From NCBI GenBank assembly GCA_013339765.2, contig CM023450.1:186521269-186585268 (forward strand): a stretch of 64,000 nucleotides of DNA, given 5' to 3'. This DNA is from Haemaphysalis longicornis. Its lineage: Eukaryota > Arthropoda > Arachnida > Ixodida > Ixodidae. Each line of letters opens with the position of its first letter. Position 1 is the first letter of the stretch. Positions 22,046-31,534 of this stretch are shown piece after piece. A program made the position numbers and the translations under genes. The notes beneath the pieces were generated by a model. It did no database searches and was not told the DNA's origin. It saw only the letters and a program-made list of their open reading frames with translations.

Positions 22046-25000
22046 ATGGCTCCACCACGAGGACGAGGACGACCCAAGAAACGTCGTCGTGTGGCAGCCG
22101 CCGCCGCCGATCCCATCGCAGCAGCTGCCGGCGAAGCCGCCGCCGCGTCCCCCGTGGCCGACCCCGATCCGGCCCTCACCGCGGCTGCTGCCATCGACGA
22201 CGACGACACAACGGCGCAGGTGGCCGAGGCGGCCGCCGCCGCCGAGGCCGAGCCGCCGGCTCCGATGGCTTCGGACTCCTCACCGCCGCCGCCGCAGCAG
22301 CAGGCAGCCGAAGCAGCCGCCGCCGAGCCGCCGACGGACGTTTCGGACTCCTCACCGCCGCCGCCGCCGCAGCAGGCAGCCGAGCCGCCGACTCCGTCGC
22401 CGTGCGTCGAGATGACGGACGTTTCGCCGCAGCAGGCAGCCGAAGCAGCCGCCGCCGAGCCGCCGACTCCGTCGCCGTTCGTCGAGATGACGGACGTTTC
22501 GGACTCCTCACCGCCGCCGCCGCAGCAGGCAGCCGCCGCACAACAACAGCAAGCGGCAGGCGCGAACGGCAGCCAGCAGCACGGTTAGTTACATGTGCTT
22601 TTTCGAAGTGTAAACGAGTTCATGCTGTTAACGCGCAGCTCGTTTGCCTATGCATTTGTTTCCCCACTGCCGAATGACCGCCCCTTGACTAGCGCTGCTC
22701 CGCGTTTTTGCTGTGCAGCAGCCGGCGGTGCAGGCGGCAGTAGCGGTAGCCAGCAGCTCCCCCCGGACGGCGGTGCAGCAGGCGACAGCCAGCAGCACGG
22801 TTAGTTACATGATGTTCTGTTAACCAAGCGCAGCTCGTTTTTGCCTATGCTTTTTCGAATGAAACATTCGTTTTCTGTGCAGCAGCCGGCGGTGCAGGCA
22901 GCCCCCCGGACGCCGGTGCAGCAAGCCAGCACGGTTAGTTCCATGTACTTTTTTCGATGTTTCTTTTTGCCTTTTGTTAACCATACCTGCTAGTTTGCCT
23001 ACGCTTTGTTTTCGAATGAAAAACATTCTTTGTTGTTTTTCTGTGCAGCAGTTTTTCCAATGTGAACTGACATGCTTACCTGCTTTGTGTGAAAACAACT
23101 TTGTATGTTTCTGTGCAGTAGCCGCCGGAGCAAGCAGCAGCCTGATGCAGCCACCATCACCACCAATGCAGCATCAGCAGCAGCACGGTTAGTTACATGT
23201 ACTTTTTTTCGAATTTTGGCTTACATCGATGTGTTCCTTTGTTAACTATACCTAAGCTATGTTTTCGAAATGTTTCTGTGCAGCAGCCGGCGAAGCAAGC
23301 AGCAGCAGCCTGATGCAGCCACCGGACGCCGACAGCACCCCACCGCCACCTGTGCTAGTTGCAAGGAAGATATATACTAGCCCGGCACCCGCACCTGCAC
23401 AGAACGTGATGGGATTTCTGTTGTCTAAATTTCGTCTTGAATGGGCCCAAGACATGATCTGCAACATCGAACAACTGGAGTCCCAACACCCAGATGTGTG
23501 GCAGCAGGTCCAAGTGACCGTGGAAGAGAAAGTGCGCCAGTTACAACGGGGCATGCCATCCCGCCGGCTCCCTGCCCCCACTTCGTCGTCCGGCGCCGCC
23601 GCAGCAGCAGCAGCGTCATCTCAGGAGGAGAGCGGCAGCGACGACGACGATGACACTTTTGGCACTGAGTGCGGTTTTGCTGTGGGTGCGCAGCCAGTGC
23701 TTAGGAAGTGGGCGTGCGGCTGGTGGGCCGTGCAGCGGGTCGGCCCAACAGCCACGTTGACCAACGAGATCAATGCGCGCATGGACCCGGTAGCAGCGCG
23801 TCGTCGAAACATTGTAGGGGAAGACGAAGACATCGACGACTTCGAGGAGTTGTTAGAATGTATCGGCCAGTCGTCCGCCATCCCGCGGCCGGAGTTCATT
23901 CTAACAGCCCTCGACGTCACGGTGTTCGACGACGCGCTGACTCCGGCACTGGCCAGAGTATTGGAGCGGTGGAATGAAACCCGTCAGGACTGTGCCGTGG
24001 TTTTGAGGTTTGTTGCAAGTGCTGCATTCGTTGCGTCGTCAACGTGCAGTGGTGTGTCTGTAGACTGTTCGAGGATAGCACACCTCTCGCTGCACGTTGA
24101 CGACATGTCAGCCAAATTTGCAACTGCCCTCGGCACAGTCCTGAACCTGAGACCCTCCCTCAGCGTGCAGGTACATGCGAAGTCTTGGCGGCTGACGGAT
24201 GTTGGGAAGCTGCTGTTGTTCAGGAACGAGCCCCGCCAGGTCACGCTTAACACGCCGTTCGTTAAACGTGTCGCAAACTTTTTAGGTAGTCTTCCCGCTG
24301 GATGCCGCGAACTGGTGCTGCCGCAGTTTGGGAGCCGGACGCCCACCCCCGACCTCTTCTCCCAGCTCACGGCGACAAAGGGGGACCGCGACGAAAACTT
24401 CCAGAGGGTCACGGTGGGAGAATGTAAGGTGAGCAAGGACGGTGGGATGGCGAGCACCACTCTCCACTCGTTGCTCGCCATCACGGCAGATGTTCTATGC
24501 ATCGAGCAGAGATTTCCTGCCGCCACCGTGCCTTTCCCCGTGCCCTCTACCGTGCTCAACGCGGGGGCGTCCAGCAGCAGCATCATCGCGGCTACAGCGG
24601 GGAAGAGTTTGCTGTACACGTCAACGTTAAGCGTGACCTGTTCCTGCCGAACAACACAACAGCAGCAGCACCAAGTCTTAACACCTGTCTGTGCAGCCAT
24701 CGTAGCCACCATCCCCAACGCCACCATGGGGGTGTACCTACCAACACGTTGTCTCCGCTGTGGGGTCACAGTCTTCAACCGCTGTGCAGGTGCACAGCTG
24801 CACTCTACCGACCTGACCACAGTGGAGACGTTGTTTATGGAGACGATGGCTGCAACAACAACACCCGACAGACAGGTAGTAGACTTTGTCCAGTCAGCCA
24901 TGCCCAATGTCCGCAACATGTACCTTGGGGAGGGTTCGAAGGTGGGTGACCAGGTCATTGTGAAGTTTGTGGGACGTTTTAAACGCCTACACAACCTGGT

Positions 25001-25310
25001 CACGCTGGTGCCACGGTACAGCACACGGGCTACTCGTACCAGTTTTTTGGAGTCCGTAATTGCAGCGTGCCCCGAGTTACACCGCGTTTGTCTGACGAGG
25101 CGCTGGGACAAGAGGGACCCACGTTGTTTCAGTTACGGTGTCGTCCCTCCACCCACCAAGAGCGATTACGTTGTGTCGCGGGTGCGCTGGGGTGTTGAGG
25201 AGCCGTCTGTTGCATTCACACCTGCATATGCAGCAGCATTTGCCAGGTGCCTCATGTCTTCTTCGCACCCACCACATGCCACCGAGGGTCTTTACATGTT
25301 CAAACACTAG
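22046..25310 (+). CDS. Spliced AT-hook/LRR-like protein, copy B (five exons)
   Basis: The proposed exons are 22046-22583, 22719-22799, 22883-22933, 23119-23187 and 23284-25310, 921 codons when all are joined. Every junction is GT-AG and every internal exon is phase 1 to phase 1. Exon 1 starts MAPPRGRGRPKKRRRV, an AT-hook that doubles as a nuclear signal, followed by Ala/Glu/Pro/Gln-rich repeats with PPTPSP and VEMTDVS motifs. The last exon carries the conserved part: an FLLSKF helix, the acidic SGSDDDDD stretch, then degenerate leucine-rich segments to the end (HLSLHVDDM, CRELVLPQFG, CPELHRV). A nuclear, DNA-associated protein is suggested by the AT-hook. I do not recognise the family. The frame is undamaged, unlike copy A. 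Confidence 0.65.
22719..22799 (+). other. Cassette exon 2 of the LRR gene (27 codons)
   Basis: Acceptor TTGCTGTGCAGCAG, exon beginning CAGCCGGCGGTGCAGG and ending CAGCAGCACG before GTTAGTTACAT. It is 81 nt, phase 1-1, so skipping keeps the frame. Encodes a Gly/Ser/Gln-rich piece. Confidence 0.6.
22883..22933 (+). other. Cassette exon 3 of the LRR gene (17 codons)
   Basis: Acceptor TTTTCTGTGCAGCAG, exon beginning CAGCCGGCGGTGCAGG as in exon 2, ending CCAGCACG before GTTAGTTCCAT. It is 51 nt, phase 1-1, and clearly a shortened duplicate of exon 2. Confidence 0.6.
23040..23060 (+). other. Decayed cassette acceptor
   Basis: TTTTTCTGTGCAGCAG reproduces the cassette acceptor but is followed by TTTTTCCAATGTG, with no CCGGCGG core and no GTTAGT donor. 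It looks like a cassette that lost its exon body and could act as a decoy splice site. Confidence 0.5.
23119..23187 (+). other. Cassette exon 4 of the LRR gene (23 codons)
   Basis: Acceptor GTTTCTGTGCAGTAG, exon TAGCCGCCGGAGCAAGCAGC, ending CAGCAGCACG before GTTAGTTACATG. It is 69 nt, phase 1-1. The start resembles the start of exon 5 (GCAAGCAGCAGC), so exons 4 and 5 share ancestry. Confidence 0.6.
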
Positions 25311-25319
25311 TTCCTTTTT

Positions 25320-25745
25320 TCTGAATTTTTTTCACGTAAACCGTTTTTCTGCGTTCTTCTTGTGTAACCGTTTTTCAGTACACTCACACTTTTTTCAGTT
25401 GGTTTTCCTACCGTTTTTGGTGGTTTCAGCGCACTCGTATTCATTTTTGGTTCCCTCGTTTTTTTTTAGTGGTTTCAGCGCACTCGTGACACAACGTATT
25501 TCATTTTGGTTTGCCTCGTTTTTGGTGGTTTCAGCGCACTCGTGACACAACGTAGTTTCCCTCGTTTTTTTTTGGCGCACTCGTGACACAACGTAGTTTG
25601 CCTCGTTGTTTGGTGGTTTCAGCGCACTCGTGACACAACGTAGTTTGCCTCGTTTTTGGTGGGTTCAGCGCACTCGTGACACAACGTATTTATTTTGATT
25701 TGCCTTGTGTTTTGGTGCGTCATGGTCCAGCGCACTGGTTTGGGA
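25320..25745. repeat. Tandem repeats with antisense copies of the LRR coding end (copy B)
   Basis: Same repeat as 10020-10470 but with more full cores: near 25478, 25527, 25576 (5' end lost), 25620 and 25666, plus partial ones at 25426 and 25727. The typical unit is about 45-50 bp: TTTGCCTCGTTTTTGGTGG then TTTCAGCGCACTCGTGACAC and AACGTA. Two mismatches separate the core from the reverse complement of copy B's own coding stretch at about 25167-25189, versus one for copy A's. Confidence 0.75.
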
Positions 25746-25784
25746 TGTTTTTCTCTGCATCATGAACAACATACTCATTTTTTT

Positions 25785-25808
25785 GGCGTTTTCTTTGTAG
25801 AAAACGTC
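25785..25808 (+). ncRNA. Conserved hairpin (copy B)
   Basis: GGCGTTTTC pairs with GAAAACGTC around TTTGTA: 9 bp with one G-T. Relative to copy A a T was gained on the left arm and an A on the right arm, which keeps the pairing. Confidence 0.4.
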
Positions 25809-26577
25809 AATCGAACAAAACGTTTTTTTTGGCCGCACAGAGTCTCTTTTGGTGGTGTTTTTCACTTTTAGGCGACGCCGGCGGGTTTTGCCCCTTTTGG
25901 TGAACATGCGTTGTTTTCGATGAAACTTGTAAATATGTGCCTATGCTTCCAGGAAGATCTGAGACATGCCATGAAAAGCCTTCTTTGGTTAACCATGCGC
26001 AACCAGCACGGTTACGTATTTTTACCTTTGTTTTCAATTGAAAACTTGAGTGTGGCAAAAAAGTTGAGATGTAAACGAGTTGTTTTGCCTTTTTTAGCTC
26101 GTTTATGGGTGCCTTTCTGTGCCCCTATTGCCAGGTTTGCTTTTCGATGAAGCATTTGTTAACCATGCACACAATTACTTACATTTGTTTTTGAGCGCAG
26201 GATGCTCGTTTACTCCTTTTAATGGTTCTTGTTCTGTACGGTCTGATTTTTGCTTGTCGGTTTGATGTGCAACCAGCATATAGCGCTGTGGCGTTATTGA
26301 TACCTCACAAACAGATCTGATTTTTTTATTTTTGTGTTTTGTGAAAAAATGCAATGTGTATATAAGGAACAGAACATCGTTTGTGTGTAAAAATAAATCA
26401 TGTTTTTTCTGAGCATACCTTTTTACGTGTTCATCTCGCTCTCTCTTTTTATGACCGAAAAAAGAAAAGTGACCACGCTTCAGTTAACCAAAAAAAATGT
26501 GGAACGTTTTGGCTGGGAAACATGATATTAGAAGAAATATGTGAACGTCACATGATAACATTTATTTTGGGGGGGGA
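25809..26577. repeat. Intergenic tract with TTTTCGA palindromes (copy B)
   Basis: Shorter counterpart of 10536-11576. Palindromic motifs sit near 25914, 26030 and 26141. A well-conserved stretch from AAATAAATCATG (26393) to the ORF start also occurs in copy A, and may contain the promoter of the 320-codon gene. No gene seen. Confidence 0.5.
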
Positions 26578-26617
26578 TAAGACTACTCAGGCGACGACGA
26601 CGCGCAGCATTATCGTC

Positions 26618-27581
26618 ATGTCTTGCGGCCCAATTACCAAGCACTACGACACGTACTTCGAGATGCCAATCGTTGGCTCTACCTTATCCGGTCCACTTGC
26701 CAAACACGTTGCGAACATCGCCAATCGTATGAAGAACGAAGGTCTGCTATGCATGGCGGTGCAAGAAGACAAAGTATCAGTTGAATTTGCACGCATTCGC
26801 TTCAAAGTCTTCGATCGCAAGTCTTTCGACAAGTATGCCATCCCGATAGGCATGACCCACGTCATCTCTCGAGTTGTCAAGACGTACCTAGATAACTGGC
26901 ACATGCAACGAACCAAGCGATTGTACAGGAACGCTTCGCTCGATTTTGTCTGCACCGGAGACCTGATAGTGAAGCGAGATTACGAAGACGACCGGATGCC
27001 CTTGCTGCCGCATAACGTGTACCTGACCCTGAGTCCCGTCAACCGTAACGCGTTTGTCGCGTTCTACGAGGGCCTCGTTTCCACCATTCAAGACATTGCC
27101 TTCAACGTCATCCTTGTGAGGAACGCGGAAGCCGACAAAGTCAACCTCAACATCATGCCGGTGAACGGCAACCTCGAGGGCACCGGATGGATGCTGGACG
27201 TTGAAGCGAGGCCGAATCCGACGGTTCTACTGGGCATGATGAGCAGTGCGAGTGAAAAGTTGGACAAAGATATAGTGTACAACTTTATAGAATTGGCCAA
27301 CTACACCGAAATTGTGAACGGCGACACTACGTACTACAAGTCGCAATGCAGTAATTACGTGATACAGGTGGGGGAGAGGATGTTGGGTATGATTAACCGC
27401 ATCCTGTCTCCTTTGGCGGAGCGTGAACTCGACTTTGGGTCCATCATGACCAGCGTCTTCAGGAGACTGGATCGAAACATTGTGGGCTCCGTGACTCCGC
27501 AATACTCCGAAAGTCTACGACGTGGCTCACCAAGCAAACCAGTGCGGACTGTACGACGATTACGTTGCACGCAGACACTAA
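26618..27581 (+). pseudogene. 320-codon gene, copy B (one frameshift near the 3' end)
   Basis: Homologue of 11617-12579. One extra A at about 27510-27512 shifts the frame after SVTPQYSE, so the last 22 residues are replaced by an unrelated tail that runs to 27634. Before that point the protein is identical to copy A, and all 11 nucleotide differences are silent. The in-frame extension upstream of 26618 is not conserved in copy A and is not taken as coding. The lesion must be recent, or a sequencing error in a short A run. Confidence 0.85.
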
Positions 27582-27630
27582 AACTTGATGGCAAAAAAAT
27601 AAATGTTTTTTTTGTGTTTTTTGAGCAAGT

Positions 27631-30600
27631 ATGACTGACGTGAATCCCAATACGTTCAAACGGCGAAATGGCAAACTATATGCTCTCTCCACTGCCATGC
27701 TCGCTCGTCATTACGGGATACCTTCCACCTCATTGTGTTCCGAAGGATTTTTAAAGGCCATAGGGCAAATGAACAACTATCTGAACGCCCTATTCAAGGT
27801 TAATACTGCCTCGATACACGATAGCGGTTATACCAATTTATTTGCGCTAATGGAAAAGCACGCCAATGTCAACTTCCTGTGCGACAGAGGCAGTTCTCTA
27901 ATGTTGAGGAACGTTTCTCTTTTCATATTTCTTACCCTCATTCAAAGCGGTGTGCACGGTAGAATATTACGGGGCATAGATTATCCGCGCATTTCTTCGG
28001 ACGATGACGGAACAGCCCCCACTTGTAACCACCTAGTGAGAGGTTCCGCTGCCGCTGCCAAAAAAAGACGCCGCGATAACATACCGAACATTTCGGACCT
28101 TCGCTGTAAACTTCCAATTGTCGGCCCTCTGCCGTCGGGATCCGGAGACGTCGATCTCATCGTCTATTTCTTCAAGAACAGGGCTTACATCGCGTATCAC
28201 AATGACAAATACAACTCAGTGTTGATATTTACCGACGCCATCATGGACGTGTTGCAAATGGGTATAGGTCACATTGACTGTCCCATAAGCTCGTTGCGAA
28301 TGCGCAAGAGCCTGAAGAATTCACACGGGCTGACCCCCCCTAAGGACGATAGTGATGACGATGATGATGATGATGATGATGATGACAATGGTTATTATGA
28401 TAACATTTCAATTCCTCACCGAATGACCGCGTTTACCGCCTTGCTGCACGAGTCCATACAACACGTGCACAGGATCATCTATTTGCTGTCGCGTAAATTG
28501 GGCGTCCAACACTGGGCCGCTCCTCCCCGCGATTTAAAGACGATCGCGGCTTGGAACGAAATCCTGCACTTTACCGGCGCTTACATCGAACCGCACTGTC
28601 CTAGCCAACTGGAGCACGCCGAGTATGCGCGGAGAGAGGCCATGACGCAAACCGAGAGAATCGCGGAGGACATGGAAAAGATGAAGGTGCAGAGCAAACA
28701 CATCCCGGTGGAAGCGTTCAATTTCACCACCATGTCGGCCAACTACTCGATTGGAAACATGCTTGTGGACGACTGGTTCGACAACGAGTCTCCGCGATAT
28801 ACGAGTACGCACGTCCTGTACGCAGATTTATGCCACACTCCGTCATCAGTGAGAGACGACGACACGCACAATTACGCCTCCGCTGTCAGGATCGAAGAGG
28901 ATTACAAGTCTGCCAATTATGACATCGGCGGTTGTTGCACGTACGCACCGCACGGATTGCGAGTGACAATCTCCACAAACGGCGTTTCCTGCGAGAGCAT
29001 CATCTACGACGTGGAATGCAACGATCCGCGGCGCATGCTGGGCAAGGTTGCGCTGTACCTGTTTTTCGCCATGCACGCGCATCACGTGCGGTCGCTGGAC
29101 TTGCGAACCAAGGGCAACGTGGTGATTCTGGAGCACGACACTAGCGACACGATACCACACACGCTACTGGACGTGCTACTCGGTCGCGGCCTCAGATTGT
29201 GCACTCAGATATCGGTCCTCACCGGCGATCTGGAAACGGTCGTCTCCGCGTGCGCCGCGAGTTTGGCAACCACGGTAAGGCTGCTCGAAGTCGAGGCGAG
29301 AGGCGACTTTCGCATAAGCGGGCCCGACGCGTACTGCGCCGCTCCGTACGCATGCTCTGAACTCGAAATTCGCGTGACATCGCTGCAGCTATCCCAACTG
29401 CGATGGAACTGGTTCGACAGACTGTCCAAGCGACTCCCTCCAAACCAAGCTCGCATACACGTGGTAAAGACAAACGACCCAGCTTGCCTGCTGGAAGTGG
29501 AAAGAGTGACAAACGCAATCGCATTCGGCTGCGTGCCCGACGAACTGCGCGAGATTGCCATCACTACCAAGTATCAGAACACTGTAAACATTCACAGCGT
29601 GTGCAAACTACTATTTCCACCAAACATCACTTTCAGCAAGTTGAAAGTGCTGAAACTCCACGGATTTATATGGAACGAAGAAGGAGGAGAAGATGGGTTC
29701 ACGTTCTTCGAGCGTACGCCAAATCTGCAGGTGTGCTCGTTTAGGTGCAAAGACAGAACATTCGGGGGCGAAAGCGACGCCGCCTTCCTCGCCGACCTCG
29801 TGGGCAAGAGGCTCCCGCGCAGCGTCACTGAACTTTGGATAGACGTCATACCCCCCGAAGGTAGGCCCAATTTTTTCGAGGCGGTCTCCGGCTCCGGCTT
29901 GCGCACCGTGCACTGCTCGCTGAGCAAACATTTATACGCCGACATGGAACCCCCTCAGCTGCGCAAACGTTTTTCCGTCGAGCCCAAGGGAGACGAGTGT
30001 GGCTACGATTTATTCAATGCCACGAGCGGAACGTTCACGTGCTACTCGGAAACAACGGCGCTCCTCGAAGGCACGGGACTGACCTCTCTGTACGTGATAA
30101 TGGACGAAGAGGACGACTTCAGGGATAACGCGATGTATTGCCTGTACAATTCGGTTTTCAGAACCAACGCCATCTTGCCCAACTTGACGTCTCTGACCAT
30201 TCGGTTTGGCAAAGCTAAAAGGATGAACATGTGGGACTCTTATTTTGTAATGGACAGGCACGACATTGGCGTTTCTCGATACGATGACGACAAGTGGGTC
30301 GTTGAGTGTGACAGGCTAACTGAATGCGAATTCACCCAAGAGCTGGTAAATTCTTCGACACTCCACGAGCAGCTGCGCGAATTGCGCCTGCTGTTTACGC
30401 ACAAGAACGTGGACAATGCCAGGCGCGTAGGCGAATGGGTTGCCAAACGCGCCGAGCGCCTGTGCTCGTTTGCCTTCTGGTCGCTAAACGACGATTGCAC
30501 AAACGAGCTCTGCGATGCAATAATGGAAGCTGGAGGGCCGTGTCCGAACCTCACCCGCATATCCACCTGCGTTACCTCCGCTACCTTCAAATCCACCTCT

Positions 30601-30774
30601 GCGCTGTACAATTCGGTTGCGCTGAACAAAGCGGAACTTATTCACGCGCTAAACCTTACCCTCGAGGTTTGCACGGGCAACGAGTCTCGCGGCGAAGAGA
30701 AAGACTGGAAGTGGATCGCGTTTCTCGCGTACAGGCAGCATCCTCATTTCCTGCAAATGTTGAGAGAAATTTAA
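27631..30774 (+). CDS. Unidentified 1047-residue intronless LRR-like protein (copy B, intact)
   Basis: The ORF starts 50 nt after the end of the previous gene. Roughly: residues 1-150 compact domain; about 148-152 a basic KKRRR stretch; about 238-252 an acidic run encoded by GAT repeats; 260-560 an alpha/beta region with no family I know; 560-1040 degenerate leucine-rich repeats (LKVLKLHGF, VTELWIDVI, LTSLYVIMD, LTSLTIRFG, LRELRLLF). The repeats suggest a protein-binding surface, and the basic stretch suggests nuclear entry. Its C-terminal style resembles the AT-hook/LRR protein upstream, so both may be members of one expanded family. The end is uncertain: a second frame continues at 30767 (see next entry). 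No stop interrupts 3.1 kb, which argues for constraint until recently. Confidence 0.78.
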   Translation: MTDVNPNTFKRRNGKLYALSTAMLARHYGIPSTSLCSEGFLKAIGQMNNYLNALFKVNTASIHDSGYTNLFALMEKHANVNFLCDRGSSLMLRNVSLFIFLTLIQSGVHGRILRGIDYPRISSDDDGTAPTCNHLVRGSAAAAKKRRRDNIPNISDLRCKLPIVGPLPSGSGDVDLIVYFFKNRAYIAYHNDKYNSVLIFTDAIMDVLQMGIGHIDCPISSLRMRKSLKNSHGLTPPKDDSDDDDDDDDDDDNGYYDNISIPHRMTAFTALLHESIQHVHRIIYLLSRKLGVQHWAAPPRDLKTIAAWNEILHFTGAYIEPHCPSQLEHAEYARREAMTQTERIAEDMEKMKVQSKHIPVEAFNFTTMSANYSIGNMLVDDWFDNESPRYTSTHVLYADLCHTPSSVRDDDTHNYASAVRIEEDYKSANYDIGGCCTYAPHGLRVTISTNGVSCESIIYDVECNDPRRMLGKVALYLFFAMHAHHVRSLDLRTKGNVVILEHDTSDTIPHTLLDVLLGRGLRLCTQISVLTGDLETVVSACAASLATTVRLLEVEARGDFRISGPDAYCAAPYACSELEIRVTSLQLSQLRWNWFDRLSKRLPPNQARIHVVKTNDPACLLEVERVTNAIAFGCVPDELREIAITTKYQNTVNIHSVCKLLFPPNITFSKLKVLKLHGFIWNEEGGEDGFTFFERTPNLQVCSFRCKDRTFGGESDAAFLADLVGKRLPRSVTELWIDVIPPEGRPNFFEAVSGSGLRTVHCSLSKHLYADMEPPQLRKRFSVEPKGDECGYDLFNATSGTFTCYSETTALLEGTGLTSLYVIMDEEDDFRDNAMYCLYNSVFRTNAILPNLTSLTIRFGKAKRMNMWDSYFVMDRHDIGVSRYDDDKWVVECDRLTECEFTQELVNSSTLHEQLRELRLLFTHKNVDNARRVGEWVAKRAERLCSFAFWSLNDDCTNELCDAIMEAGGPCPNLTRISTCVTSATFKSTSALYNSVALNKAELIHALNLTLEVCTGNESRGEEKDWKWIAFLAYRQHPHFLQMLREI

Positions 30775-30845
30775 TCGAGTATGACGGGGCCAACGACTTC
30801 ATTGATTTCGTGAACAGGCGTTTCGGACCATCATTTAGTGAATTT

Positions 30846-31487
30846 ATGTACGGATTAAATAACATTTCTAGCAGCAGCAGCAGCAGCATCCAAAGCAACG
30901 ACCCTCTCATCGCTCAGCTCATAGGAACCGGTTACAGTCCCGTGTGGGCCGAAATTTCCAAACACCTGGACCTGGGAAAAACTTTGCGAGTGGCCATACT
31001 GAATGATATGCTCAAGGCCGCCTCAAATCCGCCGCCGCCTCCGCCGCCGCTGCTGCTGCCGCCGCCGCAACCGGAAGACTTGAAGGGCCTCATGTGTTGC
31101 ATGCACACGTCGAGCCGCGATAATAGCATACCCATCGAACCTCACATAGTCGCGGAGCGAGAAACTTTAGATGCAATTAACAATTTACTTTGTTTAATCA
31201 ATGAGCAGAAATGTTGCATGTTCACAGACGAGTGCCACAACGTCACAATAGTGAACGAGCGGGGCGAATTGTATAGACCAGCGCAAACCGATCCTGCATC
31301 GCTTTCTACAATTGCGCGCGCCTTTGTTGAAGACGAACGCACGTTTGGTAACGTGGTATTGGGTGGCTGTCTTTACTCGAAAACGCCCAAATTGAGATAC
31401 ATACACGACGACGAAGAAGAACAAGAGTTATGCGGTGAATGCAAGACCTGTCTCTGTGCATACTTTTACCCATTCAAACGGGATTAG
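30846..31487 (+). CDS. Cys-rich C-terminal ORF after the 1047-codon gene (copy B)
   Basis: From the first ATG this frame gives 213 residues, but it is open and looks coding from about 30767 (NLIEYDGANDFIDFVNRRFG). It overlaps the end of the preceding ORF in the +1 frame. Features are a poly-Ser stretch, a poly-Pro stretch (about 31029-31075) and a C-terminal cluster CGECKTCLC that could bind a metal. It is either a separate overlapping gene or the true C terminus of the 1047-codon protein, detached by a one-base indel in the GAGAGAAAT run at about 30763-30770. AATAAA signals follow at 31495 and 31499. Confidence 0.55.
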   Translation: MYGLNNISSSSSSSIQSNDPLIAQLIGTGYSPVWAEISKHLDLGKTLRVAILNDMLKAASNPPPPPPPLLLPPPQPEDLKGLMCCMHTSSRDNSIPIEPHIVAERETLDAINNLLCLINEQKCCMFTDECHNVTIVNERGELYRPAQTDPASLSTIARAFVEDERTFGNVVLGGCLYSKTPKLRYIHDDEEEQELCGECKTCLCAYFYPFKRD

Positions 31488-31528
31488 GAAGAAAAATAAA
31501 TAAATGTTTTGTAAGAGAGCGATGATCT

Positions 31529-31534
31529 TTTATT
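31529..31534 (-). terminator. Minus-strand AATAAA of a convergent, truncated gene
   Basis: TTTATT here is an AATAAA on the minus strand, 25-30 bp from the plus-strand signals. It fits the 3' end of a convergent gene whose body was lost when the block ended at 31642. The remaining 110 bp has no coding signal. Confidence 0.35.

Noticed and set aside
22023..22677. Arg/Pro-rich alternative frames over exon 1 of the LRR gene
   Set aside because: They arise from the CCG/CAG-rich composition. The AT-hook frame has the promoter, ATG and in-phase splice donors.
23984..25111. 375-codon open frame antisense to the LRR gene
   Set aside because: It mirrors GC-rich codon use on the sense strand. The sense frame is longer, spliced in frame and homologous to copy A; the antisense frame in copy A is interrupted.
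26381..26617. 79-codon N-terminal extension of the copy B 320-codon gene
   Set aside because: The extension is not open or conserved in copy A; the ATG at 26618 matches the A start exactly.
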